Assembly: GCA_965229725.1 (NCBI GenBank)
Contig: OZ245923.1
Location: 620,001 to 684,000, forward strand
Direction: 5' to 3'
Origin: Aquirickettsia sp965229725
Lineage (GTDB): Bacteria; Pseudomonadota; Alphaproteobacteria; Rickettsiales; Midichloriaceae
Length of the DNA stretch: 64,000 nucleotides
How positions within the stretch are numbered: position 1 is the first letter of the stretch; each line of letters begins with the position of its first letter. Below the pieces are notes generated by a model that saw only the letters and a list, made by a program, of their open reading frames with translations, searched no databases and was not told the DNA's origin. The position numbers and the translations under genes were made by a program. Positions 1 to 8,528 of this stretch are shown in pieces.

Positions 1-454
1 AGGTAGTATCAGAAATTTTAATATCAGAAGGCTTTCTTTCCCCTATGTATTCTGCAATAATCACTCCTTTTTTTAGAGCAGCATAAGTTGATATAGCAAA
101 ACCTATTTTTTCAGAAATTTTATGTACAACAAATAAGTCCCTAGTGTTTGTTTCTATTCCATAAGACTTGAGCCCTTCTTCAATTAAGTTTTTTGGTAAA
201 CTGTGAGTAATATCTTGTTTAAATCGAAAACTCTCTGCTTCTTTAACAGATTTTGAAAGATCATCGCATAAAAGTTTAAACCCGAACTTATTTTTCATTT
301 GTTTAGCTTCTGCAATGGAAAATTGTGACTTTGAAGATAATATTCGATCTGGTGAATATATAATATTACATTTATTTGAGCCGTGATGAAATTCTTTTGA
401 AATGTGATAAAATGGCTTAACCGATTTTTCATAAGTGCTTTGCTTTTTTGTCAT
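1..454 (-). CDS. SET-domain-like protein, N-terminal part (runs off the window edge)
   Basis: An open frame of 151 codons starts at the ATG ending at 454 and continues past base 1 without a stop. The first ~105 residues are charged and not recognised. Near residues 107-137 the stretch LFVVHKISEKIGFAIST is followed by KKGVIIAEYIGE. This resembles the start of a SET domain, where a G-x-(G/A)-hydrophobic segment is followed by a KG-x-x-I-x-EY-x-GE motif that binds S-adenosylmethionine. SET proteins methylate lysines; in intracellular bacteria they are often effectors that act on host proteins. No signal peptide is visible, so secretion would need the type IV system. A good promoter and a strong terminator lie just upstream, so it is its own transcription unit. 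The catalytic NHxC and Tyr motifs lie outside the window, so the assignment rests on one motif. Confidence 0.6.
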   Translation of the reverse strand, partial: MTKKQSTYEKSVKPFYHISKEFHHGSNKCNIIYSPDRILSSKSQFSIAEAKQMKNKFGFKLLCDDLSKSVKEAESFRFKQDITHSLPKNLIEEGLKSYGIETNTRDLFVVHKISEKIGFAISTYAALKKGVIIAEYIGERKPSDIKISDTT

Positions 455-483
455 ATTCACACATAATAATATCTAAAAGGTGT

Positions 484-511
484 ACTATATATATAATTAT
501 GCTTAAGTCAA
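484..511 (-). promoter_or_regulatory. Sigma70-type promoter of the SET-domain-like gene
   Basis: On the minus strand TTGACT (506-511) and TATAGT (484-489) are separated by 16 bases, about 30 bases before the ATG at 454. It sits directly after the terminator of the upstream chitinase unit, so position and consensus agree. Confidence 0.6.
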
Positions 512-517
512 GAGAAA

Positions 518-545
518 CCAAAGATTGTTTCCGTACAATCTTTGG
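518..545 (-). terminator. Strong hairpin terminator after the chitinase gene
   Basis: A perfect 11-bp inverted repeat, CCAAAGATTGT at 518-528 and ACAATCTTTGG at 535-545, encloses a 6-base loop. Read on the minus strand it follows the readthrough end of the chitinase (626) and is followed by the T-rich TTTCTCTT. It separates the chitinase unit from the SET-domain-like gene. Confidence 0.7.
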
Positions 546-625
546 TATTTACGGTTTTTGTTTAATTTTTAAATTCTTAAAGCTCGAAATAAAAAGAGAG
601 CAAATTATAAAAATGCTTTTTCTAC

Positions 626-820
626 TTATTCAGCAAAACTTTGTGAGCATTCTTCAGAATGAACAATTAATTCTTGAATTCTTTGAAAAGAAAAATTTCC
701 AAAACATCTACCTTCAACATCATCTCTCACCTTCATTAATTCATTCACAAGTTCGTTACCAGTATCAGCCCCCATGTCCCAAAGCATAACTCCACCTAAT
801 TTCATATATGCTGCATAACA
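626..820 (-). pseudogene. C-terminal remainder of the GH18 chitinase beyond the in-frame stop
   Basis: Directly after the TAA at 821-823, the same reading frame stays open for about 64 more codons to a TAA at 626-628. The translation continues CYAAYMKLGGVMLWDMGADTG. This is the conserved last beta-strand region of GH18 chitinases, where a KLGG-V-M-x-W-x-x-x-x-D segment supplies the substrate-binding tryptophan. The frame is therefore a real part of the chitinase, cut off by a single nonsense codon. If the stop is never read through, the preceding CDS lacks this strand. A sequencing error is possible. Confidence 0.75.
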
Positions 821-2329
821 TTATTTTAGATATACAGATGCATCGCTATCATAACTTACAAAATTTTTTGTCTCTTTATCATAGGCATATGCAAATCCAT
901 AATTGTAATCTGAGCCATCACCACCTCTTATGAGATTATGATCTAATTGAGTTACAATTGATTTGCCCATATTTGGATTATAATATAGTGGTGTACTTCC
1001 TGTCCCACTAAATTTAGCATATAAATAACTGCCATCATCATTTGGATTAACACCTGAAATTTCTCTTCCATATGCTGCAGCACCTATAATAAGCTTTTTA
1101 GGACTAACGCCAGCATCTATCCAAGCTTTTACTGCCGAGTGAATATTAAATTTACCTGCACCTTCCAGATCTTTAGGCGCTCTAGGATCACAAAACAGTG
1201 CAGAATGAGGAGCTGTAACCTTACTCCAAACACCGTTATAATCATAGGTCATTAGGTTTATTTGATCAACTTTTTCAGATAGTGACTGTATTAAATTTTT
1301 CTGTACTGAATTAATTCTACTAACAGTAGTAGGATCACCACTAATAGAAATTGAAAGTTTCACTCCTGGAACATAAATTTTTAGCTGATTGATGAAATTA
1401 ACAAAATAGCCAATTTCTTCATCACTCATTTTTGACCAGTGATTTGAATATGGCTCCAAATCAATATCTATTCCTGCAATGTGATTTTTAATAAAATCCT
1501 TATTTTCTTGACATATATTATCAGGATTAAATGGAGGAAACACACCCCATTGTTTTTCATTACAAGTTTGTGGAATTGCAGCTGGTAAAAATTTTGTTAA
1601 AAATTTGTATGGATAATTATCAGAAGAAAACCCTGATTGTTCTGCCTCCTTCTTCATTGCGTCTAAAAGTTGTACACTTCCAGACCAACCACCAATAGAT
1701 AAAACTAAATCCTTGCCAAGCTTTGCTATCTTAGGTAAATTACCTTTAGCATCCCAAGCTTTATATGGTGTTTGATAATTCCATACTTTATTAAAAGAGA
1801 TATCATTTCTTATGTTTGGCCAATATAATGGAAGATTGCCAGGAATTGTAGATCCAGGAATCAATTTATTGTAATAACCTATATCATTTGCAGGCCATTT
1901 TAATAAATCAGAATATGGATCTGTGCTATAAATTTGCAAATCAAACTTACCTGTTGAATAAGCATTTGGATCTTGATCACATGTAACCTTATTATTATTT
2001 TTATAATCACTCCATTGATTATCAACTGTATCAGGGTTTTGCTTGCAATTTCCTATTTGAAAAAATGCATAATTAACTTGATCAATATTCTTCGTGATAT
2101 TTTCTGGCTGATAATCTGCTTGATAAGTCCTATAATTTGCATACCAACCAATTACTTTAAATGCTGGCGCAATACTAGAAGTTAAAGGTAAAGCAGTAGA
2201 TGTAGAATCTACTAAAAATTCTTGTAAGCCTTGATGACTCTTTATAATATAACTTTGCAACTTCTGATGCTCTTGAATTAGTACGTCATTCTTTCTTTGT
2301 TGTTCTTTATGATGAAATGTATTTGACAT
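821..2329 (-). CDS. GH18 chitinase, truncated by an in-frame stop
   Basis: The 502-residue product is a glycoside hydrolase family 18 chitinase, which cleaves beta-1,4-linked N-acetylglucosamine chains. The barrel starts near residue 57 with KVIGWYANY. The SxGG motif (LSIGGWSG) lies near 210-217. The active-site strand GIDIDLEP (residues 286-293) keeps the DxDxE core with the catalytic Glu near 292; the first Asp of the usual DxxDxDxE is Ala. There is no N-terminal signal peptide: the first ~55 residues are hydrophilic and Gln-rich, so export would need another route. The gene lies 14 bases after the broken outer-membrane protein gene and probably shares its promoter. Its last conserved strand lies beyond an in-frame TAA at 821-823, so it is either a young pseudogene or makes a shortened enzyme. 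Possible substrates are arthropod, fungal or protist chitin. Confidence 0.85.
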   Translation of the reverse strand: MSNTFHHKEQQRKNDVLIQEHQKLQSYIIKSHQGLQEFLVDSTSTALPLTSSIAPAFKVIGWYANYRTYQADYQPENITKNIDQVNYAFFQIGNCKQNPDTVDNQWSDYKNNNKVTCDQDPNAYSTGKFDLQIYSTDPYSDLLKWPANDIGYYNKLIPGSTIPGNLPLYWPNIRNDISFNKVWNYQTPYKAWDAKGNLPKIAKLGKDLVLSIGGWSGSVQLLDAMKKEAEQSGFSSDNYPYKFLTKFLPAAIPQTCNEKQWGVFPPFNPDNICQENKDFIKNHIAGIDIDLEPYSNHWSKMSDEEIGYFVNFINQLKIYVPGVKLSISISGDPTTVSRINSVQKNLIQSLSEKVDQINLMTYDYNGVWSKVTAPHSALFCDPRAPKDLEGAGKFNIHSAVKAWIDAGVSPKKLIIGAAAYGREISGVNPNDDGSYLYAKFSGTGSTPLYYNPNMGKSIVTQLDHNLIRGGDGSDYNYGFAYAYDKETKNFVSYDSDASVYLK

Positions 2330-2343
2330 ATTTTGCCTATATA

Positions 2344-3032
2344 TTAATTAAAATAATAAGAAATTCCTAAACTAAAACTATTTACTCCTAATAAAGAAAC
2401 TGGAGGCCCTATTGTTTCTCCAATTGTATTTTTCAATACTTCACTTGAATTTTTAATTTTTCCTAAATTATGATATTGATAGTTAAAATCCGCAGCCAAT
2501 TTATCATTTATCCTATACCCAATTCCTGCCCCTACATTGAAAGTAAAATTATTTGAAGTATTTGAATTTAAAACATATTCTTTTGACTTATCATCAAGGT
2601 TAATTACATTATATTTACCCAGCTTATTTTTTGATAATCCAATGCCTACCCTTGCAAAAGGATAAATTTTAGAATTATTTTCAAAATTATACTGTGCATT
2701 AATAGTATAGCTAGAAATGCCAATATTCTGACTATAGGAATATTTACTATAATCTATGGCACTATACTTAAAGTTATCAAATTTTTTATAACCAAAATCT
2801 AGTGAAACATTATTCTGAAATTTATAACCAATATTGATACCATATTGGTTTGAATTTTTTGGCCTTGAAGCTGGTGCATAACCATCATTAGAATAGTCAT
2901 CTAGCCTGTTTAAAATGCCAAATCCTGAATTTATCCTAACAAAGGTGGCAGCATTTAGACACTCAGTATTGAAGTTTATTAAAAACCCAGTAAGACCAAC
3001 AAAATAAGTAACTTGTTTATAAAACTTTTCAT
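2344..3032 (-). pseudogene. Outer-membrane beta-barrel protein, frameshifted inside the signal peptide
   Basis: An ATG ending at 3032, preceded by GAGAGAGG, begins MKSFINKLLILLVLLGF and then hits a stop. One frame over, the sequence runs open for over 200 codons to 2344. It reads as a small porin or surface antigen: NAATF after the signal, alternating aromatic strands, GAGIGYRINDKLAADFNYQY, and a C-terminal SFSLGISYYFN whose last residues fit the BAM recognition strand. Adding one T to the T5 run (A5 at 2981-2985 on the plus strand) joins the two parts into one signal peptide plus barrel of about 230 residues. The long frame has no start codon of its own, which supports a frameshift. It leads the unit that contains the chitinase, so polarity may affect both. 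Confidence 0.75.
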
Positions 3033-3066
3033 ATTCAATCCTCTCTCACATAAATTGTATATCAAC

Positions 3067-3095
3067 AATACACATACACCCATACATTGTGTCAA
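3067..3095 (-). promoter_or_regulatory. Candidate promoter of the outer-membrane protein-chitinase unit
   Basis: On the minus strand TTGACA (3090-3095) and TGTATT (3067-3072) are 17 bases apart, about 35 bases upstream of the ATG at 3032. The -35 box is perfect and the -10 box is weak. Confidence 0.4.
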
Positions 3096-3178
3096 GAGTA
3101 TTTAGTTTCATATCAATAAGCTAAGCATTCAGCTAATCAAATACAATTTTTCCAGACCAAATATAATAAGCCTTTTGG

Positions 3179-4792
3179 CTATTTAATTTTACAATTTTGA
3201 AAAAAACTAAGGTTCTTTTTCTGAGCTTTTGTGTCAATCTTCAGCATATCTAAAATAGAATGAAATAAATTATCATGAGAAAGCTCCTTATCTAAATACT
3301 TTGACACACATTCTTTATCAATCCCAAAATCTTTAGTAAAATTTTCTGATAACCACATGATCATCGGAATATGTTTTTGGTATTTTGGCGCTACTAAATA
3401 AGGCATTCCATGCAAATAAATACCATTTTCTCCTAAAGATTGTCCATGATCAGAAACATAAATCATAGCTGTATCTTTATCTTTATTCTCCTTTAACATA
3501 TCAATAATTTCTGATAAAAAATAATCTGTATATAAGATTGTATTATCATAGCTGTTAGTTATCTCTTCAGATGAGCATTGTTGCAACTCAACTGACTTGC
3601 AAACTGGTTTAAATTTATCAAAACCCTTTGGAATCCTCTTATAATATGCAGGACCATGGCTACCTTTTTGATGTAAAACAATAACTAAATCATCTTTATT
3701 ATTTTTCTTAATAAATTCTTTAGAGATATTTAACATCTCCTCATCATATATTTCTCTGTTAGGATCACTTTTTATATATGACTCCATTTCAATTGTTTCT
3801 ACATCATTACAAGCGGATTTACACCCACTATTATTATCTATCCATAAAGTATTAAATCCTGACTTTTTTATTAACTTTAATAAATTATCATTATTTCTAA
3901 ATTTGGATTTACTAAAGTTTGATTTATCAAGTGAAGAAAAAATGCATGGTACAGAAACAGCTGTTGTAGTTCCGCATGAATAAAAATTACTAAAATTAAT
4001 GACATCATGCTTTATTAAATTCGGATTTGTTTCCTTTATGTAGCCATTTAATGTGAAGTTATTCGCCCTTGCTGCTTCACCAATAACAAATACAAATATA
4101 GCCTTTCTCGGGTGATGCTCCCAATTTTTATTCTTACTAGCTTCACTTGATATCATTTTTATATTTTTCTCAGGAAATAAAAGTATTATATTTTGATAAA
4201 TACCATTGATATAATTATTTGGTATAATTCTAAAAATAATATCCTTATGATTCCTAAAAACCGAAACAAATGTTTTGTATTGGGTAAATATTACACCAAT
4301 CAAAATTGCTAACGCTAAAATGCTAGAAAGGTAAAATATAAGGTAATCAGATATTTTTTTAGGATATTTTATGTTTATTTTATAAATAATAAATGAGGGA
4401 ATGATTCCAAGAAATACACTCATTAAAATCATTTTATAAGTAAGCAATTCAAAAGATTCCTCAAAATCTGTCTCAAATACGTTTTGAATCATTGAACTAT
4501 CAATTATAATCCCATATTTTAGCATAAAATATTGAGCAAATGAGCCACAAATTATAATAAAGGATAGTAATAATTTATGTATATAACTAAATGAAAAAAG
4601 GGAAATTCCAAAGTATATAAAACATACTAGAGCAATTAAAAATGCAAATAGAAAATTTAATAGAAAAAATTTATGAATAGTAGCTAGGTTGTAAAGAAAA
4701 TTCCATAGCGGTAAGTTTAAAAATAAAGCTATAAAAATAGATATTAGTAAATTAAATGCCCCGAGTGGAATGCTATTGTTTAATTTTAACAT
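3179..4792 (-). CDS. Phosphoethanolamine transferase-like membrane sulfatase-fold protein
   Basis: This 537-residue protein has five N-terminal membrane helices (roughly residues 10-170) followed by a periplasmic alkaline-phosphatase/sulfatase-fold domain, the layout of EptA/MCR lipid A phosphoethanolamine transferases. Family motifs are clear: FVIGEAARANNFTLNGY near 235-251, SCGTTTAVSVPC, HQKGSHGPAYYKR and the zinc-binding SDHGQSLGENGIYLHG. Such enzymes move phosphoethanolamine from phosphatidylethanolamine to lipid A or other glycans. In MCR/EptA the residue after GE is the nucleophilic Thr; here it is Ala (about residue 240). The protein may be inactive, use another residue or belong to a divergent subfamily. 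It is the last gene of the long hflK-to-ept unit, 33 bases after ftsK. Because a Rickettsiales member may have an unusual envelope, the acceptor cannot be predicted. Confidence 0.8.
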   Translation of the reverse strand: MLKLNNSIPLGAFNLLISIFIALFLNLPLWNFLYNLATIHKFFLLNFLFAFLIALVCFIYFGISLFSFSYIHKLLLSFIIICGSFAQYFMLKYGIIIDSSMIQNVFETDFEESFELLTYKMILMSVFLGIIPSFIIYKINIKYPKKISDYLIFYLSSILALAILIGVIFTQYKTFVSVFRNHKDIIFRIIPNNYINGIYQNIILLFPEKNIKMISSEASKNKNWEHHPRKAIFVFVIGEAARANNFTLNGYIKETNPNLIKHDVINFSNFYSCGTTTAVSVPCIFSSLDKSNFSKSKFRNNDNLLKLIKKSGFNTLWIDNNSGCKSACNDVETIEMESYIKSDPNREIYDEEMLNISKEFIKKNNKDDLVIVLHQKGSHGPAYYKRIPKGFDKFKPVCKSVELQQCSSEEITNSYDNTILYTDYFLSEIIDMLKENKDKDTAMIYVSDHGQSLGENGIYLHGMPYLVAPKYQKHIPMIMWLSENFTKDFGIDKECVSKYLDKELSHDNLFHSILDMLKIDTKAQKKNLSFFQNCKIK

Positions 4793-4825
4793 TGAATATC
4801 TCTATAATTTTTAATCAAAATTCTA

Positions 4826-7018
4826 CTACTTCTCTTTTAAAATTTCTCTTTTACCTTGAGAATTTGCAGGACTTATAATGCCATCATTTTCCATTCTCTC
4901 TATTAAAGAGGCTGCTTTATTATATCCAATTTTCAACCTTCTTTGAATATAGCTAGTAGTGGGTCTCTTTTCATCTAGCACTATTTTTATGGCTTGTTGA
5001 TATAAATCACCTCCACCTTGCTCCTCAAAATCACCACCACTATTTGAGTTATTTTCTGTAATTATAAGGGAATTAAAATCCACATCATAATCACTAGTAT
5101 TATTTTTTTTCAACTGCTTTACAACATTTTCAACCTCTAAGTCACTGACAAAAGGGCCATGCACTCTTGTTATATTTCCCCCTGGCATCATGTATAGCAT
5201 ATCACCCATTCCTAAAAGTTGTTCTGCTCCTTGCTCTCCCAAAATTGTTCTACTATCAATCTTGGAAGTAACATGGAAGCTAATTCTCGTAGGAAAGTTT
5301 GCTTTTATGACACCAGTAATTACATCTACAGATGGTCTTTGTGTTGCCATAATTAAATGAATGCCAGATGCTCTAGCCATTTGCGCAATTCTTTGGATAT
5401 ATCCTTCAATTTCTTTACCAGCAACTAACATCAAATCTGCCATTTCATCAACTATCACCACTATATAAGGCAATTCTTCATTTCCTAAATCTACTTCTTC
5501 AAACGTTGGCTCACCAGTTTCATTGTCAAAACCTGTTTGTATAACTTTTTTAAGCGTTGTTCCTTTTTTATTAGCTTTGACTAATAGCTCATTAAATCCC
5601 ATGATGTTTCTAACTCCAAGCGAAGCCATTGCTCTATACCTTCTTTCCATTTCCTGAACAACCCATTTTAACGCACCAACTGCTTTTTTTGCTTCAGTTA
5701 CAACCGGTGAAAGAAGGTGTGGTATTCCATCATAAACAGATAATTCCAGCATTTTAGGATCTATCATTACAAACCGACACTGCTTAACTGTGCAAGAATA
5801 TAATAATGATAAAATCATTGTATTAATTGCTACTGATTTTCCGGAACCAGTGGTACCTGCAACAAGAAGATGAGGCATTTTAGCCAAATCTGTAATTACT
5901 GGCGTCCCAGATATGGATTTTCCTAATATTAGTGGTAATTTATAATCATTATTTTTATATTCCTTACTCTCTATTAGCTCTCGCAGATATATTATTTCTC
6001 TTTTTTCATTTGGGATCTCAATACCCAATGCATTTTTGCCAGGTATCACAGCAATTCTAGTCGAAATTGCACTCATAGATCTTGCTATATCATCAGATAA
6101 CCCAATCACTCTTGAAGCTTTGGTGCCAGCTGCAGGCTCTAATTCAAATAAAGTTACTACAGGACCAACACTATGGTGTAACATTTCCCCTTTAACCCCG
6201 TAATCCTTTAGAACTTTTTTAAGACTATCACTATTTTCTTTTACTCGCTCTTTATTAGATGAATTTTTTGAATTAGAATGTTCTGAAATTTTATCTAAAA
6301 TATCAACGGATGGTAATGTAAATTGACTATCCTTGTTCTCACATTTTACAGCATCCGATTTTTTATTATTTATTGGCTCATCTACCTTTATCATATTTTC
6401 ATTTAAAGACTCTTCTCTAAACTTCTTCCTTTGACTAGATAACTTAACAATAATAAATCTAGTACATTTAAATAATATTTTAATGCAAAAAACTATGTAT
6501 CTAAATATTGCTTTCCATTCAGTAAATGAAAGTCCTATACAGACAATTGCACTTATAATAAATATAGTTACAAGAGAAAATAACAAAGTATCTTTTTCAA
6601 TATGAACCAACAATAATTGCTTTAGATAATCGCCAATTACCCCACCATATCCAATATTATTCATGATATTACCACTTGATATCAAAGAAAATATTGTGGA
6701 AAATACCAGTGTTCCAAATAAAATACCTAATGTTCTATATATAAAAAATTTATTAGGCTTGTTATTTAATATCTTGATAGCAAAAATGAAGAAAAATGCA
6801 ATTGGCAATATAATTGAGTAACCAAAAGTTTGCATTAAAATATCCGCAATATTGGCTCCATAAATACCGAAAAAATTATGTATACTTAGAGCTTTTACTG
6901 CATTTAACGATGATGGATCAATCTTGTCATAGGTAATGATAGAAATTGAAATAAAGACCATTAGACACACTAAAATGATAGCGATCAATAACCTTAAGCT
7001 TTTCATTAAATAAGACAT
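4826..7018 (-). CDS. ftsK: DNA translocase FtsK
   Basis: FtsK is the septal DNA pump that clears chromosome termini from the closing division site. Four to five membrane helices fill residues ~8-185, followed by a short hydrophilic linker (to ~260). The motor domain has Walker A GTTGSGKS at 388-395 and Walker B VVIVDEMADL near 515. The C-terminal winged-helix gamma domain, DLYQQAIKIVLDEKRPTTSYIQ onward, reads polar DNA signals. At 730 residues it is shorter than Escherichia coli FtsK, mainly in the linker, as is usual outside enterics. It follows virB9 by 21 bases and precedes the phosphoethanolamine transferase-like gene, so a division gene is embedded among secretion and envelope genes. Confidence 0.96.
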   Translation of the reverse strand: MSYLMKSLRLLIAIILVCLMVFISISIITYDKIDPSSLNAVKALSIHNFFGIYGANIADILMQTFGYSIILPIAFFFIFAIKILNNKPNKFFIYRTLGILFGTLVFSTIFSLISSGNIMNNIGYGGVIGDYLKQLLLVHIEKDTLLFSLVTIFIISAIVCIGLSFTEWKAIFRYIVFCIKILFKCTRFIIVKLSSQRKKFREESLNENMIKVDEPINNKKSDAVKCENKDSQFTLPSVDILDKISEHSNSKNSSNKERVKENSDSLKKVLKDYGVKGEMLHHSVGPVVTLFELEPAAGTKASRVIGLSDDIARSMSAISTRIAVIPGKNALGIEIPNEKREIIYLRELIESKEYKNNDYKLPLILGKSISGTPVITDLAKMPHLLVAGTTGSGKSVAINTMILSLLYSCTVKQCRFVMIDPKMLELSVYDGIPHLLSPVVTEAKKAVGALKWVVQEMERRYRAMASLGVRNIMGFNELLVKANKKGTTLKKVIQTGFDNETGEPTFEEVDLGNEELPYIVVIVDEMADLMLVAGKEIEGYIQRIAQMARASGIHLIMATQRPSVDVITGVIKANFPTRISFHVTSKIDSRTILGEQGAEQLLGMGDMLYMMPGGNITRVHGPFVSDLEVENVVKQLKKNNTSDYDVDFNSLIITENNSNSGGDFEEQGGGDLYQQAIKIVLDEKRPTTSYIQRRLKIGYNKAASLIERMENDGIISPANSQGKREILKEK

Positions 7019-7039
7019 TTAAATAAAATATGCGTAAAA

Positions 7040-7807
7040 TTATTTTTTAGTAGAATCATTATAAATCTGTGGTTTCTCATTAAAAACACAAATTACATCA
7101 TTTCCATGCCTTAATGTATATTTCCTAGCCACTCTCTCAACAACGATGTAACCTTTTTCAACTCTGTAGTTAATAAGAGCCTCGCTTCCGTCATTATTTA
7201 CAAGAAATATTGCAGGTAGTTCTGCATTTATCTCTCTAAATTTAAAGTATGTAAATCTTCCATCATCAAAAATTTGAGTTGGCTCAATGTTTGCAGCATT
7301 ACCACTAATTTTATAATCAAAATTATATAATTCTGGTTTTGCTAAATCAGGTCCACTATGACTTTCAACATGTTTCACAGAAGAATAGTTTGTTTCACTA
7401 GGATAAACAAATTTTACAATGAAAGCTAAGTCAGGGTCATTTATACTATCTGCGTTTTTTGCATGCATTTCAAAAAAATACATTCTTTTGTTTGTAATCA
7501 CAGTCATATTTGTGGTTGCATCATCCTCAATAGGTTTGAGGAAAATTCTATTCCCTGCAGGAACAATTTGCCAAGGAGTGGGTGTGCCCATAGTTATAGT
7601 TTGAATCTCTTCATCCAAGGAGAATTCTATAATTGTTTGGTAATAATAGTGTCCTATATACCTAAATACAGCATTTGGTACGTAGTTAATTATTTTAATT
7701 CTATCTTCTCCTCCCATTGATCTAGGCATCACAGTTGCGTTGCAACAAATGTACATATTTAAAAAGATAAAGAAAATAAGTAGACTTTTTAAGTATTTAT
7801 TTTTCAT
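7040..7807 (-). CDS. virB9: Type IV secretion protein VirB9
   Basis: VirB9 (CagX/TrbG family) forms the outer ring of the VirB7-VirB9-VirB10 core complex spanning the periplasm. The 255-residue protein has an N-terminal signal peptide (residues 1-24, NMYICCNA). It then shows the family pattern: DxRIKxxxYxPNAVFRYIGHYYYQTIIEF, a GTPTPWQ segment, IFLKPIEDDATTNMTVITNKRMYFFEM, and a C-terminal beta-rich domain with FTYFKF and NYRVEKGYIVVERVARKYTLRHG. It overlaps no gene and sits 15 bases downstream of virB8. virB10, virB11 and virD4 do not follow; ftsK does. Rickettsiales commonly have duplicate virB8/virB9 genes in separate clusters, so this could be one of two copies. Confidence 0.88.
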   Translation of the reverse strand: MKNKYLKSLLIFFIFLNMYICCNATVMPRSMGGEDRIKIINYVPNAVFRYIGHYYYQTIIEFSLDEEIQTITMGTPTPWQIVPAGNRIFLKPIEDDATTNMTVITNKRMYFFEMHAKNADSINDPDLAFIVKFVYPSETNYSSVKHVESHSGPDLAKPELYNFDYKISGNAANIEPTQIFDDGRFTYFKFREINAELPAIFLVNNDGSEALINYRVEKGYIVVERVARKYTLRHGNDVICVFNEKPQIYNDSTKK

Positions 7808-7823
7808 AAAATTATTAAACGTA

Positions 7824-8528
7824 TCAATCTGTATAATTGGTTATCAAAAAGTTTATATTTTTTTTTGAATCTATAAATCTTTTATTAATCTCTGACATAA
7901 AAAAATTAATCTCAGCTACTCTTTCTTCTGATGTTTCTTTATCGTCAATTAGTGAGCGAACTGTGTAAAATACCTTTGCATACGAAGGTACAGTAACATT
8001 TTTTAAAAATTCTACATCCGTAATCTCAATTATCCTACTATTTTTATATCTATATTTCAATAAAGGACTTTCTGAATTGTTGTCAATATTAATAAATTTA
8101 AAATATTTTTGAAACACCCTAAGAGATGAAACATTATTAATATAATTCAATCTTTCATTTAATTTTTCAGGATTTAGACTATTATAATCAAATTCTCCCC
8201 TCGTCTTTATGTAATTTGTTATCAGATACCTTGCTATCGACAAATTGATATTTTCATTTTTTATTCCTACGCTTTGAATTTTCGGATAATACTCAACTTC
8301 GTTATCGAAATAGATAGGAAATGGATAATTTACGGCCTCCTTATTAAGTCTAGCTGTTTTATAAATTACAAACGCTGCTAAAACAAAGATTATAGTAAAA
8401 ATTAATGTATATCTGACATAAATATTTATATTCACATATTTAAAGAAAAACCAATCTAAAGCCTCATCATAATAATTAGTATTTAATGATACTTTATCTT
8501 CTAAAGGTTCTGAATCTGATTTTATCAT
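7824..8528 (-). CDS. virB8: Type IV secretion protein VirB8
   Basis: VirB8 is a bitopic inner-membrane scaffold that nucleates assembly of the type IV machine. The 234-residue protein has the typical plan: a cytoplasmic N-terminus with NYYDEALDWFFFKYV (18-32), one membrane helix near 38-57, then an NTF2-like periplasmic domain. Motifs such as ARYLITNYIKTRGEFDY and the VFYTVRSLIDDKE strand fit the family. Its start overlaps the stop of the prepilin peptidase-like gene by one base, indicating translational coupling. virB9 follows 15 bases later. Confidence 0.85.
   Translation of the reverse strand: MIKSDSEPLEDKVSLNTNYYDEALDWFFFKYVNINIYVRYTLIFTIIFVLAAFVIYKTARLNKEAVNYPFPIYFDNEVEYYPKIQSVGIKNENINLSIARYLITNYIKTRGEFDYNSLNPEKLNERLNYINNVSSLRVFQKYFKFINIDNNSESPLLKYRYKNSRIIEITDVEFLKNVTVPSYAKVFYTVRSLIDDKETSEERVAEINFFMSEINKRFIDSKKNINFLITNYTD

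Noticed and set aside
448..789. Plus-strand ORF of 113 codons
   Set aside because: It crosses the SET-gene promoter, the terminator hairpin and the chitinase C-terminal remainder in antisense; composition is not protein-like.
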